From NCBI RefSeq assembly GCF_018129005.1, contig NZ_JAAEDL010000005.1, forward strand, positions 62,001-126,000: a stretch of DNA of 64,000 bases. The letters are read 5' to 3'. A program made the position numbers and the translations under genes. The notes below the pieces were generated by a model. That model worked only from the letters and a program-made list of their open reading frames with translations. It was not told where the DNA came from and searched no databases. The stretch comes from Neoroseomonas eburnea. GTDB taxonomy: Bacteria > Pseudomonadota > Alphaproteobacteria > Acetobacterales > Acetobacteraceae. Of this stretch, positions 1 to 8,487 are shown piece after piece (the stretch's first letter is position 1; every line of letters begins with the position of its first letter).

Positions 1-729
1 CGCGCGACCTACATCAGCGAATTCGCCGCCGCGGTCAGCCATGAGTTCAAGACCCCGCTCGCCGCGCTGCGCGGCGCGCTGGAACTGCTGCAGGACCACG
101 GGCCGACGATGACGGAGGCGGAGCGCGCGGCCTTCCTCGCACAGTGCATGGACGACGTGCTGCGGCTGGACCGGCTGGTGACCCGGCTGCTCGACCTCGC
201 GCGGGCCGAGGCGCCGCATCCGCATGCGCCCGGACGCGCCGAGGTCGGGCAAGCGGTGCGCGACGCCGCCGAGCCGCACGTGGCGGCGGGGCTGGAGATC
301 GCCTTCGAGGGGCGGCCGGATGCGGAGGCGGCGATCGCGCCCGAAGCCCTGCGGAGCATCTTTGCCATCCTGTTCGAGAATGTCCGGCAGCATGCCGGGG
401 AAGGGGCACGGTGCCACGTCTCCTGCGAGGCGACAGGCGATCGATTGCGCATCCGGGTCAGCGACACCGGACGCGGCATTTCCGCCGCGAATTCCGCGCG
501 GGTGTTCGAGCGCTTTTTCACGACGGCCAGGGAAGCCGGGGGCACGGGGCTTGGGCTCGCGATCGCGCGCAGTCTGGCTGAGGCAGGCGACGGGCAGCTG
601 GATCTCGTATCCGGGACAGGCGGGACTGTCCTGGAATTGAATTTGCCGCGAGCGTCGGCCACGCCTCGAACCTCATTGGAGGGCATTGTTTCCCGCCCGG
701 CGTCTCCTCGGACCGGGAAAGGTCCGTAA
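1..729 (+). CDS. sensor histidine kinase, C-terminal part (5' truncated by window)
   Basis: Only the catalytic core is present; the sensor and membrane part lies before the window. In fragment numbering, the H-box SHEFKTPL carries the phospho-acceptor His14. It is followed by a dimerisation helix, an N-box (ENVRQH, Asn127), DTGRGI at 155-160 (G1), FERFF near 169 (F box) and GTGLGL at 181-186 (G2). Together these make a complete HisKA plus HATPase_c pair, so ATP-dependent autophosphorylation and phosphotransfer to a response regulator are expected. The last 26 residues (rich in S, P, R and T) extend past the usual end of the domain. No partner regulator follows on this strand; it may lie upstream. 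The fragment is 242 codons. The family call is firm; the signal is unknown. Confidence 0.93.
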   Translation, partial: RATYISEFAAAVSHEFKTPLAALRGALELLQDHGPTMTEAERAAFLAQCMDDVLRLDRLVTRLLDLARAEAPHPHAPGRAEVGQAVRDAAEPHVAAGLEIAFEGRPDAEAAIAPEALRSIFAILFENVRQHAGEGARCHVSCEATGDRLRIRVSDTGRGISAANSARVFERFFTTAREAGGTGLGLAIARSLAEAGDGQLDLVSGTGGTVLELNLPRASATPRTSLEGIVSRPASPRTGKGP

Positions 730-924
730 GCGATACGGCGCTCGGCGACCGAGGCCAGGCTCTGATCGCCGGCGGGGCGTCGCGCAGGTCGGCGACGCCA
801 TGGTCGGTGTTCCGGCCCTTCAGCACCAAGGCGGGCGACGCACTGCTCAACCTTGAGCGGTGGATTGCGCGCGGCGCCGACTCATCGGGTTGCCTCCGGC
901 TATCGGCATCATTACCAGTATGTC

Positions 925-1428
925 ATGCGAATCGCTCTCATGCTTCCCGCGCTCGCCGCCTTGTTCGTTGTTCCTGCGCTGGCTCAGGAATGGCCCAGGC
1001 GCCTGGGCGAGTTCGGTGCCTGGACGGCGGCGGTCCATAGCGAGCGTGGGCAGAAGATGTGCTTCGCCTTCACGCGCGCGCAGCGCATGAGCCACCCGCG
1101 CAGCGAGGTCGTGCTCAGCGTCACGCACCGCGCCCGGATGCGCGATCAGGTGGCGATCGCCTCGGGCTACACCTATCCGCGCAATGCCGCCGTCTCCGTC
1201 GCTGTCGGCCGGACGCAGCTCCCGTTCTTCACCGAAGACGGCGCCGCCTATGCCCGCGACGGACGAAGGGCCGTGGCGGCGTTTCGCGGCGGATCCGAGG
1301 CCGTGGCGCGCGGCCCTCGCGCGGCGGGGCGGCGCGGCACCGTGACGGACAGCTTCAGCCTGCGCGGGTTCAGCGCCGCCTACGCTGCGATCAGCCGCGA
1401 ATGCCCTCCGCGACGCCGCGGGCGCTGA
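925..1428 (+). CDS. IalB-like (invasion-associated locus B) secreted protein
   Basis: This is a 167-residue protein with a clear signal peptide: MRIAL, a hydrophobic core to about residue 18, and cleavage likely after ALA. The mature part resembles the IalB family seen in many alphaproteobacteria, with an SGYTYPRNAAVSV strand, a TQLPFFTEDGAAYARD stretch and a C-terminal TDSFSLRGFSAAYAAI segment ending with a Cys. I chose the ATG at 925 because it begins the signal peptide; a longer reading from 853 would place non-signal sequence in front. No strong ribosome binding site is visible. IalB was named for erythrocyte invasion in Bartonella, but in free-living relatives its role is unknown, so the name should not be read as virulence. 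Confidence 0.72.
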   Translation: MRIALMLPALAALFVVPALAQEWPRRLGEFGAWTAAVHSERGQKMCFAFTRAQRMSHPRSEVVLSVTHRARMRDQVAIASGYTYPRNAAVSVAVGRTQLPFFTEDGAAYARDGRRAVAAFRGGSEAVARGPRAAGRRGTVTDSFSLRGFSAAYAAISRECPPRRRGR

Positions 1429-1846
1429 AGCGGATTCCGGCCAGGTGGGACTGTTCAATCGCGGGAAGATGATCGCGACGACAGGAGCCCGGAGTGATTG
1501 CGGCGGGCCGACGCGACGGGAAACCGTCGCCGGGGCGGCGATCTCCTCGCCGCAGTATGGCCACGACCTGCTGAAGCCGATCGCCTAGGATCCTGGCCTG
1601 TCGCGCCAGTGCATGGAGCGCGCGGGCCGGCGCTGCCCGCCCGGCGGTCCGACCTCCTGACGTGCGCCGCGCAATGGGCGGCCCGCCGGGCGGGAGCCCG
1701 GTGCGGCCTGCGGCGGTGCCGATCGCGTGGCGGGCAGAGGATCGCCACCCTTCCGCCTTCGGGGCTGGTCGCCATGGATGCCATCGAGCGTCGACGATGT
1801 GGTATTCTTGTACGAACATGAAGATTGTTCTGTTCCGGTGGACCCG
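1429..1846. other. intergenic region without a convincing gene
   Basis: These 418 bases lie between the ialB-like gene and the regulator gene. Open frames here have skewed composition (Arg, Ala and Pro rich) and no recognisable domain, so I call no gene. Two short perfect hairpins are visible: a 7-bp stem with GAAA loop at 1513-1530 and a 6-bp stem at 1536-1552. The right end carries the putative regulator operator at 1805-1822. A decayed gene cannot be excluded. Confidence 0.5.
1805..1822. promoter_or_regulatory. putative operator of the GntR-type regulator (autoregulatory copy)
   Basis: TTCTTGT-ACGA-ACATGAA is a 7-bp inverted repeat with one mismatch, 25 bases before the chosen start of the regulator gene. 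The same dyad, perfect, occurs at 4263-4280 between the prpD-like and crotonase-like genes (TCTTGTNCGAACANGA in both). GntR-family regulators bind short dyads of this size. Two copies, one before the regulator and one in the neighbouring divergent promoter region, are what autoregulation plus control of the adjacent operons would give. A sequence TATTCT at 1803-1808 that could serve as a -10 box overlaps it, which would fit repression. Confidence 0.6.
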
Positions 1847-2662
1847 ATGACCATGGTGCGACGCCCGCGAGCGACCCGCCTTCCCTCGGCCCCGGCGGCC
1901 ATGGCCGATGCGGCGCAGTTGCTGGCCGGCAGCCAGCCGCGCTACGCGACGGTCGCGATGGCGCTGGCCGCCGAGATCCTCGACGGCAGGCGTCCGGTCG
2001 GCACGCTTCTGCCGACCGAGCAGGAGCTCTGCCGGACCTTCGGCGTCAGCCGCTCCACCGTGCGCCAGGCGTTGCGGCGGCTCGGCGAGCTCGGCCTGGT
2101 CGCGGGCGCGCAGGGCGTCGGCACGCGGGTGATCGCCGATCAGCCCCGCGGCCGCTACGTGCTGGCGGTGCGGTCCGTGACCGATGTGATGGGCTATGCC
2201 GCCCGCGTGCATCTCGATATCCGGTCGCGGGAGAGGATCGTGGCCGATGCGGCGCTTGCCGCGCTCATCGGCTGCCTGCCCGGCTCGCGCTGGGTCCACG
2301 TGGCAGGGCTGCGGCGGCCGGCGGACGGGGGCGCCGCCCCCATCTCGATCTGCGATCTCTACATCGCGGAGGACTTCGCCGACATTGCCGACTCGCCGGA
2401 GCTCGCGACCGTGCCGGCCTATCGGCTGATCGCCCGCCGGCGCGGCATCCCGGTGGAGGCGGTGGAGCAGGACATCGGCGCCATTGCGCTGGATGCGGCG
2501 CAGGCGGAGACGCTCGGCGTCGCGCCCGGCTCGCCCGGCCTGTCCATCCGCCGCCAGTTCTTCGCCGCCGCCGGCCGCCTCGTCGAGGCGACGACGAACA
2601 TCCACGCCGCCGCCGACCAGTTCGTCTACACCCTGCGGCTGGGTGCGCCGGACGAAAGCTGA
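1847..2662 (+). CDS. GntR family transcriptional regulator, HutC/UTRA subfamily
   Basis: This is a 271-residue DNA-binding regulator. The N-terminal winged helix-turn-helix covers roughly residues 30-100, with the family pattern LPTEQELCRTFGVSRSTVRQ and the wing segment GLVAGAQGVGTRV. The rest matches a UTRA ligand-binding fold, ending with an effector-domain strand pattern (SIRRQFFAAAGRLVEATTN) typical of HutC-like proteins. HutC-type regulators are usually repressors released by a pathway metabolite. Start 1847 (ATGACCATG) is chosen because the operator-like dyad lies just upstream; 1853 is an alternative. The gene converges on the prpD-like gene. Its likely targets are its own promoter and the 4221-4341 divergent region, judged by the shared dyad; the ligand is plausibly an acid or CoA ester used by that operon. 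Confidence 0.9.
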   Translation: MTMVRRPRATRLPSAPAAMADAAQLLAGSQPRYATVAMALAAEILDGRRPVGTLLPTEQELCRTFGVSRSTVRQALRRLGELGLVAGAQGVGTRVIADQPRGRYVLAVRSVTDVMGYAARVHLDIRSRERIVADAALAALIGCLPGSRWVHVAGLRRPADGGAAPISICDLYIAEDFADIADSPELATVPAYRLIARRRGIPVEAVEQDIGAIALDAAQAETLGVAPGSPGLSIRRQFFAAAGRLVEATTNIHAAADQFVYTLRLGAPDES

Positions 2663-2686
2663 ACCGAGGCCTCGCCCAACATCAGG

Positions 2687-2735
2687 GCGCGGTTTCCAAG
2701 GGTCTTTCGGGCGAGGGGCGCCTATCCGGTTTGCG
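2687..2735. repeat. degenerate copy of the GGTTTCCAAAGG hairpin family
   Basis: This sits between the convergent regulator and prpD-like genes. It has the order cggtttccaaggg, tctttcgg, gcgaggggcgcc, matching the reverse complement of the element at 8488-8623 but with eroded stems. It is probably a decayed member of the same end-of-gene repeat family. Confidence 0.4.
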
Positions 2736-2801
2736 TCGCAACATGGATCGGAACCCGTGGCGGCGTGGCCCGGAAGGGCGAAGTCGCACCGGCGCCCCCC
2801 T

Positions 2802-4220
2802 TCACGCCGCCAGCATCTCCGCCAGAGGCGCGATGTCCGCGAGCCCATCCACCCGCCACAGCATCTCGAGCGCCGCTTCGGCGCGCGCCTCGCCGAGGCG
2901 CGGCGTGGCGAGGCCGAGGAACTTCTCCGCCACGCCCGCATCGCTCAGCGGCTTGGAGGCCGATCCGAAAGGTTCCATCACCGTTCGTTCCAGCACGCGC
3001 CCGTCGGTCGTCGTCACCGCCACCTTGGCGCCGCGCTTGCGCGGATAGATCTCGTCGCATTCCGCGTCGATGCCGGTGGTGATGCGGCCGGTCAGGGCGA
3101 GCACGGCGGGGTCGCCGCGTTGTGCCTCGCCGAAATCCGCCAGTGTCACGCGGCCGCGCGCGATCGCGGTGGCGACGACGAAGGGGATGCTCATCTGCGC
3201 CGTGGTCATTTCGGACCAGCCGACCTGGCCGTGGGTGGCGGCGACGGCGTAGCTGCCGATCTCGACCGCCTTCACCTGGTCCGCCGTCAGCCCGTCCTGC
3301 GTCGCCATGTCGAGCACCGCGTCGACCATGGCGTGGATGTGCCGGCAGGCCGCATAGGGCTTCATGTAGCAGTTGGCGATGGCGAAACGTGACCGCGGGT
3401 GGTTGTCGCCCGCCGCGAGAATGTCGAGCCTGCTGTAGTCCACCGCGCCGGCGTCGTCGCCGGCATAGGCGTTGAAGAAGCCATCCTTGAATTCCAGCGC
3501 GCCACGCGGGGCGGGCAGGCCGGCTTCGGTCAGCAGGGCCGCGAGCAGGCCCTCGCGCGCCGCATGGCCCGGATGGGTGCGCTTCACGTCGCCGCCGGCG
3601 AGGAAGGTGAAGATCCCCGCGGCCGAGGAGGCGGCCGTGCCGATCGCGCTTTCGACCTGCTCCGCGTCGTGGCGCAGCAGCACGCTGGCGGCGCAGGCAG
3701 CCGCGAGGACACCCGCCGTGCCGGTATTGTGGAAGCCGCGCCAGCGGGAACGCGGATGGCAGGCCGCCGCGATGCGACAGGCGGCCTCGTAGCCGGCGAC
3801 GATGGCGGTCAGGAAGGTTCCGCCGTCGGCGTGCCGCTGCGCGCCGAGGGCGAGCGCCGCCGGTACCACCACGCCGCCCGGATGCACCGAGCCGGCGCGA
3901 TAGCCGTCGTCCAGCTCCAACCCGTGGCCGGAGGTGCCGCCGACATAGGCGGCGGAGAGCGCGTCGTAGCGCTGCCTGACGCCGGCCATCGGCACGGCGC
4001 CGGCGCCGATGCCCGCGGCGGCGAAGGCTTTTTCCACCGACAGCGTCGCATCCTGCGTCGCGCCGGCGATCATGGCGCCGAGCGTGTCGATCAGATGGCG
4101 GCGCGCCGCATGGCGTGCGAAGTCGTCGACCTGGGCGAGGTCGAGCCCTGCGACGAATTCCGCCAGCGCTCGCGTGGGGCCGGTGGTGGCGGCCTGGGCG
4201 TCCGGGATCGGCATGTCCAT
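2802..4220 (-). CDS. MmgE/PrpD family protein
   Basis: This 472-residue protein belongs to the family of 2-methylcitrate dehydratase (PrpD), MmgE and itaconate-related decarboxylases. Family features include the N-terminal helix run with ARRHLIDTLGAMIAGA, the SGHGLELDDGYRAGSVHPGG block that contributes active-site residues, and the later HPRSRFAIANCYMKPYAACRHIH block. Start 4220 is chosen because AAGGAAAC lies six bases upstream; a longer reading would run through the operator dyad. The gene is transcribed away from the crotonase-like gene at 4342, with the dyad 4263-4280 in between. No citrate synthase or isocitrate lyase gene is nearby, so a complete methylcitrate cycle is not supported. 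Dehydratase or decarboxylase activity on a tricarboxylic acid is inferred only. Confidence 0.88.
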   Translation of the reverse strand: MDMPIPDAQAATTGPTRALAEFVAGLDLAQVDDFARHAARRHLIDTLGAMIAGATQDATLSVEKAFAAAGIGAGAVPMAGVRQRYDALSAAYVGGTSGHGLELDDGYRAGSVHPGGVVVPAALALGAQRHADGGTFLTAIVAGYEAACRIAAACHPRSRWRGFHNTGTAGVLAAACAASVLLRHDAEQVESAIGTAASSAAGIFTFLAGGDVKRTHPGHAAREGLLAALLTEAGLPAPRGALEFKDGFFNAYAGDDAGAVDYSRLDILAAGDNHPRSRFAIANCYMKPYAACRHIHAMVDAVLDMATQDGLTADQVKAVEIGSYAVAATHGQVGWSEMTTAQMSIPFVVATAIARGRVTLADFGEAQRGDPAVLALTGRITTGIDAECDEIYPRKRGAKVAVTTTDGRVLERTVMEPFGSASKPLSDAGVAEKFLGLATPRLGEARAEAALEMLWRVDGLADIAPLAEMLAA

Positions 4221-4262
4221 GGGCGTTTCCTTGTGGTCGGGCGGCGCGGCGGCCATGTTGTC

Positions 4263-4280
4263 ATCTTGTGCGAACAAGAT
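4263..4280. promoter_or_regulatory. perfect 7-bp dyad, putative operator in the prpD / crotonase divergent promoter
   Basis: ATCTTGT-GCGA-ACAAGAT is a perfect inverted repeat (4263-4269 with 4274-4280). It lies 43 bases before the prpD-like start and 62 before the crotonase-like start. On the minus strand it overlaps a CATAAT that could be a -10 box (4284-4279), so binding there would block prpD transcription. It matches the dyad before the GntR-type gene (1805-1822). Confidence 0.65.
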
Positions 4281-4341
4281 TATGACCTCGACCGCCCCGG
4301 CGCAAGCCGGGCACAACGATCGTGCTTGCGAGGAAGCGACC

Positions 4342-5133
4342 ATGGCCGAGACGGCGACCCCCGAGACCCTGCTCGAAGCCCGGGACGGCCATGTCGCCAC
4401 CCTGACCATCAACCGCCCGCCGAACAACCACATCAACCGCGAGTTGATGGTGACGCTGGCCGAACGGCTGGAAGCGCTGGACGTGGACGAGGCCTGCCGC
4501 GTCGTGGTGCTGACCGGAGCAGGCAGGCATTTCTGCGCCGGGGCGGATTTCTCGAAAGGAGATTCGGGCGGCCTGGCCTCGCCGGAAGGCGCGCCCGGCC
4601 GGACGCTCTATGTCGAGGCGGCGCGGCTGTTCCGCACCCGCAAGCCGATCATCGCGGCGGTGCAGGGGGCGGCGATCGGCGCCGGGCTCGGCCTCGCGGT
4701 GGTGGCGGATTTCCGCGTGACATGCGCCGAGGCACGGTACTCGGCGAACTTCACCCGGCTCGGCTTCCATCCGGGCTTCGGGCTGTCCTTCACCCTGCCG
4801 CGGCTGATCGGGAACCAGCAGGCCGCGCTGCTGTTCTACACCGGGCGGCGCATCGACGGGGCGGAGGCGCACCGCATCGGCCTCGCGGACATGCTGGTGC
4901 CGCAGGCGGAGGTGCTCTCCGCCGCGCAGGCGCTGGCGGCCGAGATCGCGGTTTCCTCCCCCGCCGCCGTGCAGGGCGTGCGCGCCTCCATGCGCCGCGG
5001 CATCGCCGATGCCTTCGAGGCGGCGACCGAGCGCGAATACCAGCAGCAGGTCTGGCAGCGGCAGATGGAAGACTTCGCCGAAGGGCGTGCCGCCATGGCC
5101 GAACGCCGCGAACCGCGCTTCAAGGGCCGCTGA
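4342..5133 (+). CDS. enoyl-CoA hydratase/isomerase (crotonase) family protein lacking both canonical catalytic Glu
   Basis: This 263-residue protein has a crotonase fold: the oxyanion-hole segments GRHFCAGADF (61-70) and QGAAIGAGLGLAV (108-120) are intact. Aligning by eye to rat mitochondrial enoyl-CoA hydratase, the positions of Glu144 and Glu164 are Phe137 and Leu163 here. Canonical water addition to an enoyl-CoA is therefore unlikely, and another crotonase reaction (isomerase, hydrolase, decarboxylase or C-C bond chemistry) is more plausible. Start 4342 follows AGGAAG at 4331. The stop is one base before the start of the acyl-CoA synthetase gene, so the two are probably translationally coupled. 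It is first in the 4342-8407 operon, under the putative operator at 4263. Confidence 0.88.
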   Translation: MAETATPETLLEARDGHVATLTINRPPNNHINRELMVTLAERLEALDVDEACRVVVLTGAGRHFCAGADFSKGDSGGLASPEGAPGRTLYVEAARLFRTRKPIIAAVQGAAIGAGLGLAVVADFRVTCAEARYSANFTRLGFHPGFGLSFTLPRLIGNQQAALLFYTGRRIDGAEAHRIGLADMLVPQAEVLSAAQALAAEIAVSSPAAVQGVRASMRRGIADAFEAATEREYQQQVWQRQMEDFAEGRAAMAERREPRFKGR

Positions 5134-5134
5134 G

Positions 5135-7225
5135 ATGAATGCGGTGAACGAACGCGCGGTGCTCGCCGAGGCGATCTTCCGTCCACGCGGCATCGCGCTG
5201 ATCGGCGCCACCGCCGACGAGACGAAGAACAACGCCCGCGCCCAGCGCGTGCTGAAGAAGAACGGCTATGCCGGCCGCATCCTGCCGATCAATCCCAAGG
5301 CGGCGGAGATCATGGGCGATGTCGCCTATCCCGACATCCGCGCCGCACCCGGGCCGATCGACCACGCCTTCATCATGGTGCCCGCCGCCGCCGTGCCGGA
5401 CGCCATCGCCGGCTGCGTCGAGAAGGGCGTGAAGGTCGCCACGCTCTATTCCGCCGGCTTCGCCGAACTGGGCGCCGAGGGCCGCGAGCGCCAGGACCGC
5501 ATCGTCGCGATGGCGCGCGAGGGCGGGCTGCGGCTGATCGGGCCGAACTGCCTCGGCCTCGTGAACGTGACGGACGGCGTTCCGATCACCAACAACGCCG
5601 CCGTCGAGGCCGAGGACCTGAAGCCCGGCTGGCTCAGCGTGGTCTCGCAGAGCGGCAGCATGATGGGGGCGCTGCTGTCGCGCGCCATGGCGCGCGGCTT
5701 CACCTTCGCGAAGCTGGTCTCGGTCGGCAACGAGAGCGACATCGGCGCGGGCGAGATGGCCGAGATGATGGTCGAGGACGAGGCGACGCGATGCGTCCTG
5801 CTGTTCCTGGAGACGCTGCGCGATGCCCCGAGGCTTGCGGCCGCGGCACGTCGCGCGCATGCGCTCGGCAAGCCGGTGATCGTCTACAAGCTCGGGCGGT
5901 CGGATGTCGGGCGGCAGATTGCCGTCTCGCACACCGGCGCGATGGTCGGCGCCGACGAACTCGCCGCGACCTTCTTCCGCGAGAACGGCATCCTGCGCGT
6001 CGAGACGCTGGAGGGGCTGGTGGAGCTGCCGCGCCTGGTGCTCGGCCGCACGCCGCCGAAGGGCAATCGCGTCGCGGTGCTGACCGGCACGGGCGGCGGT
6101 GCCGCGATGGTGGTGGATGGCGTCGGACTGCGCGGCGATGAAGTGGTCGGCCCGACGCCGGAGATGCGCGAGCGCCTCGCCGTCCAGGGAATTCACATCG
6201 GCGACTCGCCTCTGATCGACCTGCCCATGGGCGGCGGGCGCGGCGAGTACACGACGGTGCTGAAGGAACTGGTCGCATCGGACCATTGTGACGCGGTGGT
6301 GGCGGTGCTGGGTTCCACCGCGCGGCTGCGGCCGACCCAGGTGAACGAGAACGTGCTCGACGTCTATGACGGCAGCAAGCCGATCGCCGTCTTTGCCGCG
6401 CCGCAGGCGGATCGGGCGCTGCGCATCCTGGACGAGGCCGGCGTGGCCGGCTTCCGCACGCCAGAGACCTGCGCCGATGCGTTGCATGCCTTCCTCAGCT
6501 GGCGCGCGCCGAAGCCGGTCGAAGCGGTCGGCGTGGCGTCCTGGCGTGCCGCGGCGGACCTTCTGCGGTCTATCGGCGCGCCGCGGCTGGACGAGGCGCA
6601 GGCCTGCGCGGTGTTCGAGGCGCTGGGCATCGAAGGCCCCGGAAGCCGCGTCGTGACGGCGCCCGAGGAGGTCAAGGGCTTCACGGGCCTCGCTGCGGTG
6701 AAGCTGCTGTCGCCCGACATCCTGCACAAGACGGATGCCGGCCTGGTGCGGCTGAATGTCGAGGGCGACGCCGCCATCGGCGCGACCGTCGCCGAACTGC
6801 TGGCCACCGCGCGCGACAGCTTCCCCCGGGCGCAGGTGAAGGGCGTGCTGGTGGCGCCGATGCATCGCGGCCTTGCCGAGGTCATCCTCGGCTACCGTCG
6901 CGACCCGGAAGTCGGGCCGGTGGTCATGCTCGGCATGGGCGGGGTGGTCGCCGAGCTGAAGCGCAGCTACTGCGTGCGCCTCGCCCCGGTGTCCGAAGCC
7001 ACCGCGATGGAGATGATCGCGGAACTGCCCGAACTGAAGCTGATCCAGGGCTTCCGCAACCTGCCGCGCGGCGACGTCGCGGCTCTCGCGCGCGCCATCC
7101 GGTCGATCTCGCTGCTCGCCTGCCTGGATGGCGAGGCCGTGCAGGAGGCCGAGATCAATCCGCTCATCATCCGTGCCGAAGGGCAGGGGGCCGTCGCCGT
7201 GGACGGTCTCATCGCCCTCCGCTGA
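5135..7225 (+). CDS. NDP-forming acyl-CoA synthetase (fused alpha-beta acetate-CoA ligase type)
   Basis: This 696-residue fused enzyme is of the ADP-forming acyl-CoA synthetase superfamily. The N-terminal CoA-binding Rossmann domain starts at about residue 15 (LIGATADETKNNARAQ). The ligase domains carry GPNCLGLV (137-144), SQSGSMMG (171-178) and SHTGAMVG, whose His266 matches the histidine phosphorylated in this superfamily. The C-terminal ATP-grasp part begins around 500 (LSPDILHKTDAGLVRLNV). It would activate a carboxylic acid to its CoA thioester using ATP with release of ADP and phosphate, or run in reverse. It is flanked by a crotonase-like gene (one base apart) and an acyl-CoA dehydrogenase (18 bases on). 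The substrate is not determinable from sequence; a second paralogue lies at 29108-31255. Confidence 0.92.
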   Translation: MNAVNERAVLAEAIFRPRGIALIGATADETKNNARAQRVLKKNGYAGRILPINPKAAEIMGDVAYPDIRAAPGPIDHAFIMVPAAAVPDAIAGCVEKGVKVATLYSAGFAELGAEGRERQDRIVAMAREGGLRLIGPNCLGLVNVTDGVPITNNAAVEAEDLKPGWLSVVSQSGSMMGALLSRAMARGFTFAKLVSVGNESDIGAGEMAEMMVEDEATRCVLLFLETLRDAPRLAAAARRAHALGKPVIVYKLGRSDVGRQIAVSHTGAMVGADELAATFFRENGILRVETLEGLVELPRLVLGRTPPKGNRVAVLTGTGGGAAMVVDGVGLRGDEVVGPTPEMRERLAVQGIHIGDSPLIDLPMGGGRGEYTTVLKELVASDHCDAVVAVLGSTARLRPTQVNENVLDVYDGSKPIAVFAAPQADRALRILDEAGVAGFRTPETCADALHAFLSWRAPKPVEAVGVASWRAAADLLRSIGAPRLDEAQACAVFEALGIEGPGSRVVTAPEEVKGFTGLAAVKLLSPDILHKTDAGLVRLNVEGDAAIGATVAELLATARDSFPRAQVKGVLVAPMHRGLAEVILGYRRDPEVGPVVMLGMGGVVAELKRSYCVRLAPVSEATAMEMIAELPELKLIQGFRNLPRGDVAALARAIRSISLLACLDGEAVQEAEINPLIIRAEGQGAVAVDGLIALR

Positions 7226-7243
7226 CGTGCAGGACATCGCAGA

Positions 7244-8407
7244 ATGACGATCATCACCGAAGAGGCCCGCATGCTGCAGGACCTCGTCGCGAAATTCGTG
7301 GAACGCGAGCTGATGCCGCTCGAGCCCGCGGTGCTGGCGCGCGAGGCGGCGGGCCAGAAATGGGCCCTGACCGAGGAGGAGGAGGCGCCGATCCTCGCCA
7401 AGTGCAGGGAACTCGGCCTCTGGGGTCTCGACGTGCCGGAATCGATGGGCGGGGCCAATCTCGACACGGTGACGCGCATGCTGGTCGAGGAGGAGGTCTC
7501 CCGCACCATCACACCCTTCGAATTCCCGCCCGACAGCCCGAACCTGCACATGATGATGGCGGTCGCGAACGAGTATCAGCGCGAGCGGTATCTCCAGCCC
7601 TATGCCGATGGCAAGGCGAAGTCAGGCATCGCGATCTCCGAACCCGGCGCGGGCGGCGATCCCGCCGGGATGATCACCCGCGCGCGCAAGGATGGCAGCG
7701 ACTGGGTCATCAACGGCCGCAAGATCTGGGTCAGCCGCGTCCCGGCGGCGGACTTCATCATCGTCATGGCGCGCACCGGCGAGGGCAAGCGCGCCGAGGG
7801 CATGACCGCCTTCATCGTCGAGAAGGACGCGCCCGGCTTCATCATCGAGCGCGAGATCAAGATGATCGGCGGCCGGCTGACCTATGAGCTGGTGTTCGAC
7901 GAATGCCGCGTGCCGGAAAGCCAGGTGCTCGGCGAGATCGGCCAGGGCTATGCGCCGATGCAGCTCCGCCTGAACGTGCGCCGGCTGCAGATGGGCGCGC
8001 GTTGCGTCGGCATGTGCCGCCGTGCGATCGAGATGATGACGGAGCAGGCCAAGCAACGCGTCACCTTCGGCGTGAAGCTCGCCGACCGCCAGGCGATCCA
8101 GTGGTGGATCGCCGACGCCGCGATCAAGATTCACGCGACGCGGCTGATGGTGCTCTCGGCGGCGGAGAAGATGGATGCGGGCGAGGACGTCAAGGACGAA
8201 GCGTCCATGATCAAGGTCTTCGCGACGGAGATGGCGCGGGACGTGCTAGACCAGGCGATGCAGACCTTCGGTGCGATGGGCATGACGAAGGAACTGCCGC
8301 TGCAGCTCTTCGCCCAGCAGGCGCGGCTGATGCGGATCTATGAGGGGCCGACGGAAGTGCACCGCATGGCGATCGCGAAGCGCGTGCTGCGGCGCGGTGG
8401 GGTCTGA
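7244..8407 (+). CDS. acyl-CoA dehydrogenase (medium-chain-type catalytic Glu)
   Basis: This 387-residue FAD enzyme introduces an alpha-beta double bond in an acyl-CoA. The family segments AISEPGAGGDPAGM (FAD and substrate loop) and DWVINGRKIWVS are present, and the catalytic base is seen as Glu367 in RIYEGPTEVHR, the position used by medium- and short-chain enzymes. Electrons would go to ETF, which is not encoded in this window. It is the last gene of the operon with the crotonase-like protein and the acyl-CoA synthetase, and is followed by the hairpin cluster at 8488-8623. The chain length or branching of the substrate is unknown. Confidence 0.92.
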   Translation: MTIITEEARMLQDLVAKFVERELMPLEPAVLAREAAGQKWALTEEEEAPILAKCRELGLWGLDVPESMGGANLDTVTRMLVEEEVSRTITPFEFPPDSPNLHMMMAVANEYQRERYLQPYADGKAKSGIAISEPGAGGDPAGMITRARKDGSDWVINGRKIWVSRVPAADFIIVMARTGEGKRAEGMTAFIVEKDAPGFIIEREIKMIGGRLTYELVFDECRVPESQVLGEIGQGYAPMQLRLNVRRLQMGARCVGMCRRAIEMMTEQAKQRVTFGVKLADRQAIQWWIADAAIKIHATRLMVLSAAEKMDAGEDVKDEASMIKVFATEMARDVLDQAMQTFGAMGMTKELPLQLFAQQARLMRIYEGPTEVHRMAIAKRVLRRGGV

Positions 8408-8487
8408 TCCGCCGGGCCTTGCTGCCGACCTGTCGGCGGCGAGGCGCGGCGGCATCGCGCGCAGGGTTGGTGTGGCGGCTGCGCGCC

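Noticed and set aside
1391-2941. 516-codon open frame on the minus strand across the regulator gene
   Set aside because: It lies antisense to a clear GntR/UTRA gene and is Arg/Ala/His rich without domain motifs; high GC keeps such frames open.
2802-4220. complete methylcitrate cycle
   Set aside because: Only the PrpD-family gene is present; no methylcitrate synthase, PrpB or AcnD-like gene lies nearby.
3399-5138. 579-codon plus-strand frame over the prpD-like gene
   Set aside because: Antisense to a well-defined MmgE/PrpD protein; composition is that of a shadow frame.
5120-7549. 809-codon minus-strand frame over the acyl-CoA synthetase gene
   Set aside because: His/Arg/Ala-rich shadow; the plus-strand gene has all catalytic motifs.
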